NCBI GenBank assembly: GCA_015501605.1
Contig: JADNRZ010000045.1
Coordinates: 62,001 to 126,000 of the forward strand
Origin: Panaeolus papilionaceus
Taxonomy: Eukaryota > Basidiomycota > Agaricomycetes > Agaricales
Reading direction: 5' to 3'
DNA: 64,000 bases
The translations under genes were made by a program, and so were the position numbers. Position 1 is the stretch's first letter, and each line of letters opens with the position of its first letter. The notes beneath the pieces were generated by a model, which was not told the DNA's origin, searched no databases, and was given only the letters and a program-made list of their open reading frames with translations. Shown here piece by piece: positions 46,860 to 57,798 of this stretch.

Positions 46860-47788
46860 CACGATTGCGGCATTTCCGGACGACTTGACAACTCTTGCCT
46901 TGGTTCAGACACGGTGATGGAAAAGATACTGTTCATATAGTTGAGATCACAGATATCCTAAGACTGAAAGGAAGCCTGCCTCAAGATAGAATGATAAGAA
47001 CTGACATCGCAATGACTGTATATATTTCGTGGCATACTGCAAAGAGACGCCATTCACCTCTACTGAATATAATTGGGTTACCTCAACGTCCAGTTCTGTA
47101 GGTTCACAGTGATCGCCCCAGGATATCGCGATTCATATCAAAGGTCCTCATGTTTTCATTATAACATTGTCCCTGATAGCCACGTGTTTTTGGAAATAGG
47201 GGCACACTTAAGGAACCGACCGACGTGCGAGGTATTATCACCATCTGCTATCAATGGACTGCGAATACGCATACCTCTCAGAATAGAGTTCTGTATCGAT
47301 ACCTTATGTATGAGTCGGCCTCCTGTTGGCGTTTCCGTCATTTCACCTCCATATGCTTTGGCACAGCCCCACGTAGTGAAAGTAGAACGATAGATTGACC
47401 GAGGTCATCGAGTGCATGTAGGTGCCGTATTTATAGGTAAACTACTTATGGTACTTAGGTATAGGTCACTGCATATAAAAAAGAGTATAGTTAAGGAAAT
47501 AAGCCAGCGACTGCGACTTGTAATGAAGGTCAAGATATGTGCTATCAGGGTGACGTCGGCCAATGAGGTGACAATATAAATAGAAAAGGAAATAAAATGA
47601 CAAGTAAACACGAAAGGAAAGAGTGGGTGTTGGCCCAAGACGTGAGTGACAAAGTAGAAGTTGAAGTATGAGCGAAGCTCGTATGTGAACAATAAGAATA
47701 ATAAAGATAATAAGAAAATATATGTAGCATCAGACAACGCTAAGGCGCGCGTCCGATTTCAACACCAGTACCGATCAACGTTGTTGCG
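46860..47788. other. Intergenic with a diverged repeat copy
   Basis: Contains the 47120-47390 partner of the 44540 repeat inside an open frame (47073-47393). A hydrophobic minus frame (47405-47737) looks like the 3' UTR of the following gene rather than coding sequence. Confidence 0.35.
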
Positions 47789-48931
47789 CTATCTTATAGG
47801 AGACGACCCGCTGTTCAATCGAGCTACAATTGTTAACCCGTTGCCAATACGCTCTAGGACGCTGCTCATCCCTGTGATCATGATTTTGAAAAGCCTTTCT
47901 TCTTCATATTCTCTCTGAACCATGGAGAGCGATACGAACTGTTTATGATAGAGGACGATCCCCAGTTCGACTTGAGTGAGCGAAGGATATCGTAAAGGAC
48001 ATGATAAAATGGCCGCCAGCTTCTCGAAATCGTCCGGTACGACTTCAACTTGTTGCATACCGTCTCCTTTTAAGTCGTAAATGAAAAGGAGGCACGCGTA
48101 TTTAAGAGAGTTGTGGTGAGATATTGAGCTCATGATGTGGGCTATATCGGCGAGAGACCCACTTAGAGCACCCGGGAGGTATTGCGCTTGAATCCAAATG
48201 GAAAGCTGGGTTAAACTCTGCATCGTACCCTCGGAAAACCGCGTGTAGGGCTGTAGAATGCTCCGCAATCCCGTTGTAACACCGTCGCTGACTACGTATA
48301 TTGTATCAGATTTGTTTGAATATTGAGCTTTATGCGGGATTCGTACGGAGTATAAATAATCTCTCCAGTCGACGCGTCTCCTTTAAGATGTCGTGCAGGG
48401 CTTGGACGTCACAATGAGAACGTGCGCTGGCGGAGAGCTCTCGCAGGTGTGGAAACATAGGTGTTTCAGCTGTGTTGTGTCGAGCTATCATGAATCGAGT
48501 GGCCCTATGAAGGTAAAAACACCTGATGCGGAGGATTTTAAGTTTCGAAGGGGTGAAGCGGGTCAATGGAATAGTGGCTAAAAATGCGTTAATAGATTCT
48601 GAATTCATGAGCGGAATCCCACCAAGCTCCAGCTCTTCCAAGTTAGGAAAATGGTCGAGGGATTGAAGAGGAAGGGCGTGGGCAAAGGTGCTGTCGAGCT
48701 TGAGGTGGCGGATGAAAGACACTGCTCCACCTGGAATCGTGAACACTCCTGACGCCCAAGTGATTGAAAGAGAACGTAGACGAGGTGATGTGAAGGCAGG
48801 ATAGGAGGATAGGGATATTGTCTTGATGTGATCGATGTGCGCTGATTGCAAAGTTCCTCGTGTGAAGTACACGCTACACAACGTCGTACGCAGATTATTC
48901 ATGATGAAATACCCTCCAGGTGACTCTTTTC
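47789..48931 (-). pseudogene. F-box/LRR-type gene D, 3' part (split by an 11.7-kb insertion)
   Basis: Continues the 5' part found at 60647-61058. Coding segments 48925-48347 and 48291-47789 join in phase across a GT-AG intron (RLERLFIL, then LSDGVTTGLRSIL). Reading includes GGYFIMNNLRTTLCSVYFTR, FPNLEELELGGIPLM and RLERLFI, an LRR-like F-box C-terminus. After removal of the insertion and one copy of GAAAAG the whole gene is 498 codons including stop, without frame error. The F-box half is now 11.7 kb upstream, so transcription of this part as a normal protein is unlikely. Confidence 0.85.
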
Positions 48932-49234
48932 TATGGTAAGCCATCTGCAATTTTATTCTTTTGCGCGTGTACATAGGTGGCCCACGATATTTGATGCGTA
49001 AGTGAAGATTATGGAGTGCGCGTATATGTATTGAGTGCGCGCGTGTAGAAATATGAGGTGTTTGCATTCAAAACGGGACATTTTGGGAGTGCATATCTAA
49101 AATTGTTGTGTGTGCATCTACATTTTGGGAGTGTGCATACAAATTTGGGGTGTGCGTATAGAATCTGAGGGTGCTCTTCTACAAATCTAGGTTAAAATAA
49201 GATTTTCAAGGCGTGCACATACATTTCGCGTGCG
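48932..49234 (+). repeat. Left TIR of the outer element
   Basis: 303 bp, inverted relative to 60344-60646. The open frame within it (MQTPHISTRAHSI) appears in both TIRs and is a by-product, not a gene. Confidence 0.88.
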
Positions 49235-49420
49235 CAGACCACGTTTGTTAGTGTGCGCGCACACACTCAAGAGGAGAGCGTTAGGGTTGCGGGAAAAAAT
49301 ACCCGCCAGAATTTTACCAGTAAGTTACCTGGGTTGGCTAGCCACCCATTATTTTAGACCGGTAACCGTCTGTCTAATGAAACGTGACCACTTCGTAGGA
49401 GTTGTCGATAGACAGACCGG

Positions 49421-50158
49421 TAGATTTCGTCGTTCCCACCCGTTGGTCCGTTTTCGACACAGCCACAGCACCTAATCTGACCTCACCTAAACTCAACTGA
49501 TCACGAGCAACCAAATCTTCTCTCTCCCCTCCCAAATCTCATCGCCATCGCCCTCTCCCATTCCCCGTTGTCTCTCTACCTGACAAGCTCGACAACACGC
49601 CCTTCTCATTTCCCCCGAACTCTCCCCCACATCGTGAAGCCAGTCCCATCTCGACAACCACAAGGTTCAGAGCCTCTTTCCACTCACTTTGCCAAAGATG
49701 CAACACTATCAACGGCACGGCACCTCTCACCTCTCACCATTTCCCAGACACTATCGACGAACGAAAATGATAGTTACAGTGATCATCGCAGGTTAGGCTG
49801 TAAATGGTGCATGTTCACAGCGCCAAAAAGGAGCCCAAGTCAATGGAGGAAGTCGTTGTCTCCCTCATCCAATATGATCATTTTTGCAAGTGTCTTGTTT
49901 TATTTCGATGATCCAGTGTATATGTTTAATTATTGTAATAAACTCAAGCTCCGTATCATGACAGTGTGATAGTAAAGTTATAAATATTAATGCATGTGAT
50001 GGATAGAGATAAGGGACGCGTCAGTACGCGACGCGTCGCACCATCATTTGACAAGAGATAGGGGGAAACGTGACGAGTTGAGTTTAGGTGAGGTCAGATT
50101 TGGTGCTGTGGCTGTGTCGAAAACGGACCAACGGGTGGGAACGACGAGAAATACCAGC
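49421..50158. mobile_element. Fold-back element with about 80-bp inverted ends
   Basis: GGTAGATTTCGTCGTTCCCA and onward to CACCTAAACTCAACT (49421-49500) is repeated inverted at 50070-50158. The interior has no gene. It lies at the 3' side of the recombinase ORF. It may be a separate MITE or part of the retroelement's terminal region; no target duplication was resolved. Confidence 0.6.
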
Positions 50159-50479
50159 CTGTATGCAATGAATCGCATACAGGTTGGTCACGAGCCTACC
50201 ATTATTTACCTCTAGTGTTTCCTGAATACGGTAATCAGGAGGTGACCGTAACCGGTCCTCCTCCCGGAAATGAGATGAGCATTTTTAGAGCGATTACAAA
50301 TGCGAGAGATAAAGAGTAAACGATAGGAAAATTAAAAATATAAAATAAAAGAGTGAAAGAATAATATAATATGCAAAGGAAGGTGGCCTGATTGACCGTC
50401 CTATCCCTATTAGATAAATGACGAAAAGAAGAAAGAAATAAGAATAAAAGCATTGAAAGAAAAAATAAGAGAGGAGTAC

Positions 50480-51475
50480 CTAAGGACGATGATGGGGTAA
50501 GAAGGGCACCGAGCGATTCAATTGGTACAGGAGTAAGGGGTGTTGGCGAATGTAGATTCGCCACGCGTCCGAGGACCACCTCCCGATTGCCTGTATTGCC
50601 TGTTCGGGGACGCCCACACTTGCTAGTGCTGTAGCGCCCCCCGCGCGCATCGATTGGCCACCAAACTCTACGCCCAAACCAGCGTCCCTCAGCCTCTTCA
50701 AGAAGAAGTCGCGATTGGGAACAAAACCGTCTTCCGTAATCCATAGCGGGGAAGAGAAAGGATGACGGGAATCGCGAATCTTAAGATAAATAGAGAATAA
50801 GCGCACCACGTCAATTTGAGGCCAAAGGTTTTTGATGAGGATAGTATTACCCTTGAAGAACTTGTCAGCTTTATGAGCCGGCAAGATATAAGAGATTGAA
50901 TCTTCATGGGATTTGACCGAAAGACGTGAGGCGCGCTTAGCAGGAGAGATTAAGGCAGGGTTGAGGGGATCGGTCAAGTCGCCAAGGCGGAGCAAGGAGT
51001 GAAAACCGACGGATAACATCGTCTTGAAGAGGATGTCGTTGTAGGAAGAGGAAGTTGAGTTTGCGATTGCACTCACAATTTCCACGGTAAGAGGGGATTT
51101 TCGCGCGATGGGGATGCTGTGTAAGTGTTTGCAACCGATGATGGTGTCCCGCACCATAGGAGAAGCACGAACTTCTCGCACGTCGGGAAAGATGGGTTCT
51201 AGAATCTGGATGATACCTGAAAGGTACGTTACGACGGATGAGGGCTTGATGTGATCGGACATGTACATAACATAGTCGGATAATGAAAGCGGGGTAGGTT
51301 GAATAGATATAGAATGAAGTTCGGTGAAATGTTGCCAGGATAAGAATGAGGATTTGTAGGAGTTCCAAGTGGAAGAATCCAACTTCATACCGAGAATGAG
51401 GAGTCTGCGACGATTAAACTCCTCCCTAGACCAAGGGCATCGAAGAGACCACCCTCGGCGACTCACGCTATTCAT
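50480..51475 (-). CDS. Tyrosine recombinase of the DIRS-like element
   Basis: A 331-residue phage-integrase-type recombinase that would insert the element as a double-stranded circle. An N-terminal core-binding region (SYKSSFLSWQHFTELHSI) is followed by the catalytic part. It has box I with SLLRLGDL, then GGQSMRAGGATALASVGVPE holding the second Arg, GRWSSDAWRIYIR with the Tyr nucleophile, and a short tail. The His usually paired with the second Arg reads Gln here (QSMR), which I recall in other basidiomycete copies. Its ATG directly follows the stop of the RT ORF (TAAATG), so translation may be coupled. Confidence 0.88.
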   Translation of the reverse strand: MNSVSRRGWSLRCPWSREEFNRRRLLILGMKLDSSTWNSYKSSFLSWQHFTELHSISIQPTPLSLSDYVMYMSDHIKPSSVVTYLSGIIQILEPIFPDVREVRASPMVRDTIIGCKHLHSIPIARKSPLTVEIVSAIANSTSSSYNDILFKTMLSVGFHSLLRLGDLTDPLNPALISPAKRASRLSVKSHEDSISYILPAHKADKFFKGNTILIKNLWPQIDVVRLFSIYLKIRDSRHPFSSPLWITEDGFVPNRDFFLKRLRDAGLGVEFGGQSMRAGGATALASVGVPEQAIQAIGRWSSDAWRIYIRQHPLLLYQLNRSVPFLPHHRP

Positions 51476-53374
51476 TTAAGGCTCCGGCCCCAACGTAATC
51501 CGTGGGGGTTCAAAAAAGTCGATCTTTAACGCAGGATCCCAGCGGGACGCGTTATAGAAATTGGATCGAGACAAGGCGTCTGCGATCATATTGCGTTCGC
51601 CAGGCACGTATAGAACCTTCAGGTCATGACGACCTTCAGTTAACAGGTCGACGACCCGCTTTAGGATGGGGTTGAAACGGGGGGAAGCGGATAATGAATT
51701 GAAGATGTCAACGACGTTGGTATTGTCGCAGAAAATGACGATTCGGAGGGGTTGTTTGGCGATTGAACAAGCCCAGGAGAACGCACCTAAGACGCATAAA
51801 GCCTCTTTGAGAAAAATGAGGTTATAGGTTGAAGAAACGAAGTCCGCGACGAAACCGAGATGAAATTCAGGGACGTAATAACCCATCCCATCCAGACAGG
51901 CGTCCGTAAAGATGGTCAGGTCGGCGTCTAGAGGATCCCAGTGAAGGTGTTCAAGCACGAGAATCCCGCTGGCATGAGACAAATGGTGACTAGCCCAGGA
52001 CAAGTCTGAACGAATTGCATTGTTCGGCCTGAAACGCTTGAAAAGCGAAGTTTTTCCTGCCATCTTGTCATAGACGTTAGAGAGACAAGGACGGAGGAGA
52101 GGAAACACATTGAAGCTCCAATTTAACCAACCTGCCAATTTCTGCCATTGACGAAGGGTCTGACCGTTCTTCGCAGGAGTACCCTTCTTGTCAATCCACC
52201 GATCCAACTCCCTGATAATCTCACGGATTGAATCTTCGTCCAAGGTGAGGATGAGATTATTGACGTCGACTTTGATGCCGATGATGATAAGGGGATTCCC
52301 GGAGACCTGTTTTTCGCTTTTGTGAGGGATACCAAGTTCATCCCAGAGGAGGAGGAGCTGAACTTGGGGGGACGGCATCCATCGGTCGTAAGGGGGATAA
52401 TATTCAACATCGTCTTCACGACAAACGCCGTAATGGTCGTCGGAATAGGCGCAAATATATTCAATACCTTTTTTATATTTTGCAATCCAGGTGACAGAGG
52501 ATATGAAAGCGATAAAGAGGGCTTGAGAAGAGCGACCTCCGAACACATTACACCTGTTAACATGATACAAGCCGTCGATGAACTCAACCTGCTTGATCTG
52601 CCAAAGTGGATGCATCGGAATGAGACGGTACGCCTCTGAAACGTCCGATTTCCAAGCAACGAATTTGGAGTCCGGGAAACGATTATGGATGCGAATGAGA
52701 TCGGAACCGAAGGCTTTCATCCCATCGAGAGGAACAGAACCCAATCGAGATTTCTCGATCATTGAATTTAAGGAGAACTCGCCTTTGCTATGATCCGTGA
52801 CCAATCGAAGATTCCTTCCATCGTCTTTGGGAACCGCGTGAACTGGCATTACATACATGCCCGGTTCAAGATTCTCGAAACCCTTTGAATAGCGATCCTT
52901 GGCACATTCAAGGTCCCGTTGAGAGATAAGGAAGGCCGCTTGATCAGGGTCTGCAGGTGGGGGCGACGACATATCACAAATCTCAGGATAATGATCAGGG
53001 AGAATGGCGTGCGGAAAGGCGCCATCGGTGAACATTTTCGAGACGGAGTGAATGAAAGAGGGATTAGGATGATCGGCGACGTAATCGAGGAAGGCAGGGA
53101 GTTTAACAGGGGAGACGATTTTGAAAAGAGAAGGATGAGAAGCGATGGTATTCGATGCAGCAGGGTTTGAGAAGAAAGAGGAATGACATGAAGGAAGAGG
53201 GGAAGCGGAAATAGACCAATTGGCAGTGACGAGAGGAGAAACCTCACCCCAATCGTTATATCTTTTGAAACGTTGAACATAGCCTCTACCCTCTTCAAGC
53301 TCGCTCCTGACATGTCTCCCTACCATGTCCCTGCTTTCCACATGACTTACAGAGGTGGGCATACCTGCAATCAT
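51476..53374 (-). CDS. Reverse transcriptase / RNase H of the DIRS-like element
   Basis: 632 residues. RT fingers and palm: VPKDDGRNLRLVTDHSKGEF, KSDVSEAYRLIPMHP, and the catalytic YSDDHYG (about residue 310). RNase H: FTDACLDGMGYYVP, then FCDNTNVVDIFNSL and GERNMIADALSR. No stop or frameshift is seen, so the enzyme could be active. It overlaps the end of the gag zinc-finger frame by about 80 nt and abuts the recombinase ORF. Confidence 0.9.
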   Translation of the reverse strand: MIAGMPTSVSHVESRDMVGRHVRSELEEGRGYVQRFKRYNDWGEVSPLVTANWSISASPLPSCHSSFFSNPAASNTIASHPSLFKIVSPVKLPAFLDYVADHPNPSFIHSVSKMFTDGAFPHAILPDHYPEICDMSSPPPADPDQAAFLISQRDLECAKDRYSKGFENLEPGMYVMPVHAVPKDDGRNLRLVTDHSKGEFSLNSMIEKSRLGSVPLDGMKAFGSDLIRIHNRFPDSKFVAWKSDVSEAYRLIPMHPLWQIKQVEFIDGLYHVNRCNVFGGRSSQALFIAFISSVTWIAKYKKGIEYICAYSDDHYGVCREDDVEYYPPYDRWMPSPQVQLLLLWDELGIPHKSEKQVSGNPLIIIGIKVDVNNLILTLDEDSIREIIRELDRWIDKKGTPAKNGQTLRQWQKLAGWLNWSFNVFPLLRPCLSNVYDKMAGKTSLFKRFRPNNAIRSDLSWASHHLSHASGILVLEHLHWDPLDADLTIFTDACLDGMGYYVPEFHLGFVADFVSSTYNLIFLKEALCVLGAFSWACSIAKQPLRIVIFCDNTNVVDIFNSLSASPRFNPILKRVVDLLTEGRHDLKVLYVPGERNMIADALSRSNFYNASRWDPALKIDFFEPPRITLGPEP

Positions 53375-54300
53375 CCCCTCTGTCGCAACCTCCTCTTCGA
53401 TTGAACTTATCGCAGCGTTTTAGGAGGATGGACGAGATGCAATGAGGAGAGCACGACATCGAGGTTGACCGGTTGTCCCTTGCAGATGTTTGTCCACTCG
53501 GAAGAGGGGAATCCAGCGGGGGCGATGGTAGACAAGCGGATTTGCGAGACAACAAAGGGGATGTCGTAGGAGAAGGTAAGGAGGAGTTTCTGGTTCTCGA
53601 GGCATTTAGGGTTAATGGAGGGGACGGAGGATTCACGTCGCGTCCAAGGTAAGTCCTCGCGATTGACTTTGATCCGTTTGGAAGAACCCGATCCTCCGAC
53701 ACGTACCCCATTTCTTGATCCGTCATCTGATCCTGAAATTGAGCTATCTCGGGATATAGCTCGTTCAAGACTAGAGTGTTCCCGAGGGTGCTTTGATCCC
53801 AGGACTCGGGCGACATGAGATTCGATGTCGGTTCGAGATGGTTGAGCGTCGGATAACCTGAGAGACGATCCTCCAAGGTCCTGTGTTGATGCGATTCGCT
53901 CGCCTTCAACGCGGGACTGAGAAGATCTTCTTTGTTCTTCGTCGAGTTGTCGAACGAAGAAATCGACGGCACGTCCGCGGGGTCGATCACCATCGGAGGG
54001 TGAATCCTCTCCGAGAGTGGAACGGAACCTTCGGATAGCCTCATCTCGAGAGAGATTTTGGTTTCTGAACTCTCTGAAGAGTGTCTCAGACGCTTGTACA
54101 GCGGCAGCGGTAGCTTCATCGAGTTCAAGTTGATCCCTGCTACCGGAGACGCGGATCGGCTCCGAGGGCGCTTCCGATGAAGTGAAGGTCCTACCACTGG
54201 ATCGGATAGGCGTTGTTCCAGAGGGATTCGAACGTTGTCTAGACGTTCTAACAAGGTCGCCGACAGTCGGGGAGGGGGTTCGTTGCTCATGGTCAGACAT
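53295..54300 (-). CDS. Gag-like nucleic-acid-binding protein, two overlapping frames
   Basis: One frame (ATG 54300, stop 53407) reads as the basidiomycete DIRS gag: acidic N-terminus, REDLPWTRRESSVPSINPKC, then GFPSSEWTNICKGQPVNLDV. It ends at KTLR-stop. The other frame (ATG 54290, stop 53295) is open throughout and ends with a CCCH and a CCHC-like zinc finger (CDKFNRRGGCDRGDDCRYAH, then CKSCGKQGHGRETC). Since gag proteins of this group carry these fingers after the gag core, the copy either uses frameshifting or suffered an internal deletion near 53410. The second frame also shows repeated LEQRLSD/LEDRLSG motifs, so dual coding cannot be excluded. Confidence 0.7.
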
Positions 54301-54765
54301 AAACGTTAGATGAACGAAGAGATGTTGTATGAATAATGAATACAAAAAACAAGCGAGCGAAATATTTTTCTGTTTGAGGTAACCAGAAAAAAGGGTGAGT
54401 CGCTCCTTTCTTGCAAGCTTGTGTTGTTATATAGGGTCTTGAATCCGACGATCAGTCTCATATTATTTCAGACCCGTCAAGTTTTCTCGTTCAGACATCT
54501 AACGACGTCCTGAAGCTAAAATTAAACTTGTTGTTATAATTATAACCTACAAGCTTCCGAATGCAGTCGCGAGCGTTTGGGGTTGTTTTCTTTGCGGGAT
54601 ATTGACCTTACGAAAACTAATTTTTATTCAGATAATTTACAGTAAATTACAAAGCACGTGATGAGACACGTGATGCTTTTCTTGGTCCTAGCCGCCAGCG
54701 AGTTCGGTACTCACAGCTCAACCTGCTCGTCGAGTGCTTCAACTATGTATCATGTTATTCAAGAA

Positions 54766-57700
54766 TCAATCAAATGCCATCTCAAAGTCGTTGTCCATCG
54801 CTCTAGCCTTCACATCCTTTACATCCAAACTGGGAACCTTGCCACGATCCTGGCCATCACCACCTTCAACCTCGTCTTGACATTCATCGGATAGGAATGA
54901 GCTGAGGTGACGAGAGGTAAAGTCAACTTGGGTCTTCAGTGATGAAAACGAGCGGGATGGGAATATCTCATCTTCAGGTTTGTCCAACCACGAGTCGTCT
55001 TCGTCGTCCAATGGCTGATTTGGGTCATTCCCACTATAAATCCTATCCTTTAGATTATAAAATTTGACTGTCGGGCGGGCAACATTGCCCTTTCTCTAGT
55101 GTGATCAGTAAGTCGAGCTGATCCCGACACAATTACACAATGCACTGACCGTTTTCTCTGTCTTGTAGAACTGGTTGATGACCGCACGTGCGCTTATTTG
55201 GCCAATTTTCATACGTGCTCTCAGCGCAGGGGTTAGCCATGTAAACGTTGAGGCAGTACGCTCCTCTGGCATGGAATTAACGCGAACGGTATGGATTTTG
55301 ATAGCGAGGGGCTGCATAAATGAAGGTAAGCAGGATCGTCTCTACAAAAAAGGACAATGCTTACAACAAGAACATCAGTATCTGTCTGTCCATCCAACCT
55401 TGTCCACCATTCCACAATCCCATCGTGCTCGAGATTCAAAGGCTGGTTGAAGGGGTATTGCCTTCGGGCATATGTTTTCAATTGGTTTCGCAGTCTCTCT
55501 TTGAATACAGACGCATGACCTCGCCAACGGGTAAACTCAGGCTGCGCACCATGGAGGATTTCATTCCCTGCAATCCGTGCAAGGATTGTTGCAACAGTGC
55601 GATAAAGTGAGGCGTGTCGGATTCCCTGCATGTCCAGTCCCACAACCGAGTTGTCGATGTCAAGAAAAATATCGGAATGTATGTAATCTGTAGATACTTG
55701 AATATGATTCTTAAGGTGGACTCACGAGGGTGAAGATATGCCGCCGCGAGATAAACATTGGCCCCACTCGATAAATCACCATCTTCTCCGAACAATTGCT
55801 CGTGGCGCATTGACATAATTCCAAATATTTCTTCTTGAACATCTTCAGGAAACTGGTTGTTCTTCTTCATGACAACATCCTTCGTCGCCGCCAGCAGTGA
55901 ATGCCAGAAAATGAATACATCTGCAGGAGATGCTTCATTGGCCTCCAAACATGTCAATGCCTTCAAAGCTGGGGTGCCAAGCTCGCACAGTTGGGTTAGA
56001 TTAACAATAAATTGAGACTTCTTTAACGAAAGACCGTCCTCAAAGGATTCCGCAAGATCCTAATTCAAATGTCAGCTGTGTGTAGGCGCATAGATAAGAC
56101 AGTACACACCCCAAGATCAAACCTCCTGGCCTGAACAACCTGCTGAATTGCTGTATAATTTCGTCGCACAGAATTTGCAGCAGCAATAATGGTACCAAAG
56201 CGAGTCTTCCCTATTGCTTCGAGTCCACGTCCAATACCCAATCGCTTTCGGGCACGGTTGAGTTCAACAGTACCTAAGTGGGATTTATGAAATTTGGTAA
56301 TGACTGCGCGGATTACCAGAATGCATGACTTGAAGTAGGGTAGTTTAATGAAATTCTTGATCATGTTGCTGATGAAGTGGACAATGTCAGGCATATTGAG
56401 AATGGTTGGAATTTCTTTTGCTAGGAGTTCTCGATGTAGGCGCGTGTTTCCAGTACTGTCGCTTGTGACAGCGCTAATGCGCTCTCAACCAACTGTATCA
56501 ATCACCTTGAAAAAAAAAATTAGAAAATATATTTGGAAATACACATAGACCCGTACCTCAAGTACAAGGCTTTTAATCCATTCACCAGTATGTGAAACTG
56601 CTGTAGCCTCACGCATCTCCATTAAGAACACCTTCTGGACAACAGACATGTGTACTGTCCAAAAGGATTCTTTCCCTCTGGAGGTACCACCGTCACAGGA
56701 CACTGTAATATTTTTTTGAGTTTTCAGAAACTCCACTTGTAGCTCAAGAATCCGTTCTGCCTCTCCGATTATGTGCTCCCCTTCAAGTTTGTCGCGTGAG
56801 GCTGGTTTGTATGCAGGTAAAGCAACATGCCACATTTCCTTCCATATATCCAAGGATACGATGTGTGTAGACAGGCCACCAACTGCAAATAATTGGACGA
56901 TTAAAAGATTTAGCCATTCACACCGTTCCTGCAAGCCTAGCTTTGCCGCTTCCTGAAACCATCGGTGCGCGCGAGTTGTTGAAGTGGCTGTGCTTGTATT
57001 GTCATCAGCGTCGTTCTCGGAATTCTCATCTAACTTTCGCTTCTTGACCACCACCACCACCTTTCCTTCGTTCCCATCTGCCCCTCCCTCTATTCTCAGC
57101 GTCCCCTCTGAAACCACGCTTTTCCCATCCTGAATTTTAGATGAAGGCGCAAAGTGCTTAACAGCATAGCTGCGTGCCTCCGTTCTTGTTTTGATATCCA
57201 ATGCATAACAATTCCGGGCATGTCCAACAGCATGCTGCAGGTTGCGGTTTGAAAATGTTGTTCCACAGTTCTTGGCCACACAACAAAAGAGCTTCTTTGT
57301 AGGATCTGAAGTGAGGGTGCAGGGGTGAAGCAATTTGTCGAGAAGGGGGTTTCTGGGTCGGCCTTTCAGGTTGGGTTTTGGCTTTGGTATCGGTAAGTCC
57401 ACAAATTGATCTGGCGCAAAGACAACAGCCTCCTGACCACTAGTACCAACAGCTGCTGCTTCGTCCTCCCATTCATCATCATCCACCATCTCCCCCTCAA
57501 CCTCGATCATGTCTCCCTCAACCTCCATTTTCCCGACTCCAAATCCATGCCCTGATGCGCCTCCTGCGGTCTTTTCACTCGCTTCACCTTTAATCAAACC
57601 CAATGCTGAATTCATCTTCTTCCAATACTGTGCTGTTTCGGGAGTCCCAAATATAACTGGAAGGGTACGTTGTTGAGCTGCTTTCTTTTCAGTTTTAATT

Positions 57701-57790
57701 GACCCTTGCACAGAATTTGACGTGGTTGTAATCTTTTTCTGAGTAATTGGTGGATGAGTTGCAGTGGCAGCTCTTGAAATGGGGATGGTT
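54766..57790 (-). pseudogene. hAT transposase with in-frame stop
   Basis: Multi-exon minus gene. The N-terminal part (to 56557) has a BED-like zinc finger, KKLFCCVAKNCGTTFSNRNL with HAVGHARNC, and the start of the DUF659/RNase H-like core (VSCDGGTSRGKESFWTVHMS). After the intron at 56556-56506 the next exon reads VIDTVG, a TGA at 56485-56487, then ERISAVTSDSTGNTRLHREL. Further exons continue through NMPDIVHFISNMIKNFIKLP (56400), PADVFIFWHSLLAATKDVV (55930) and a C-terminal region (55643-55233, 55317-55105) to an acidic tail ending 54766. The stop would truncate the transposase within its catalytic fold. Its 5' exon is unclear because another element lies there. Confidence 0.8.
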
Positions 57791-57798
57791 GAAGGCTA

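Larger units (their letters stand above)
50200..54650 (-). mobile_element. DIRS-like tyrosine-recombinase retroelement (ends approximate)
   Basis: Gene order on the minus strand is gag-like ORF with zinc fingers, reverse transcriptase/RNase H, tyrosine recombinase, with no integrase or protease, which is the DIRS-type plan. I could not find the split or inverted repeats that would fix the ends. A 9-bp stem hairpin (CCTGTATGC/GCATACAGG) lies at 50160-50185. Confidence 0.75.

Noticed and set aside
50235..50744. Separate ORF overlapping the recombinase 3' end
   Set aside because: Its first part overlaps the recombinase in another frame and the remainder is A/T-rich 3' sequence with no motif.
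52322..52639. Plus-strand ORF opposite the reverse transcriptase
   Set aside because: Antisense shadow of an intact RT with catalytic motifs.
53407..54345. Start of the gag frame at 54345
   Set aside because: The extra 15 residues are hydrophobic and unlike gag; ATG 54300 precedes the acidic gag-like start.
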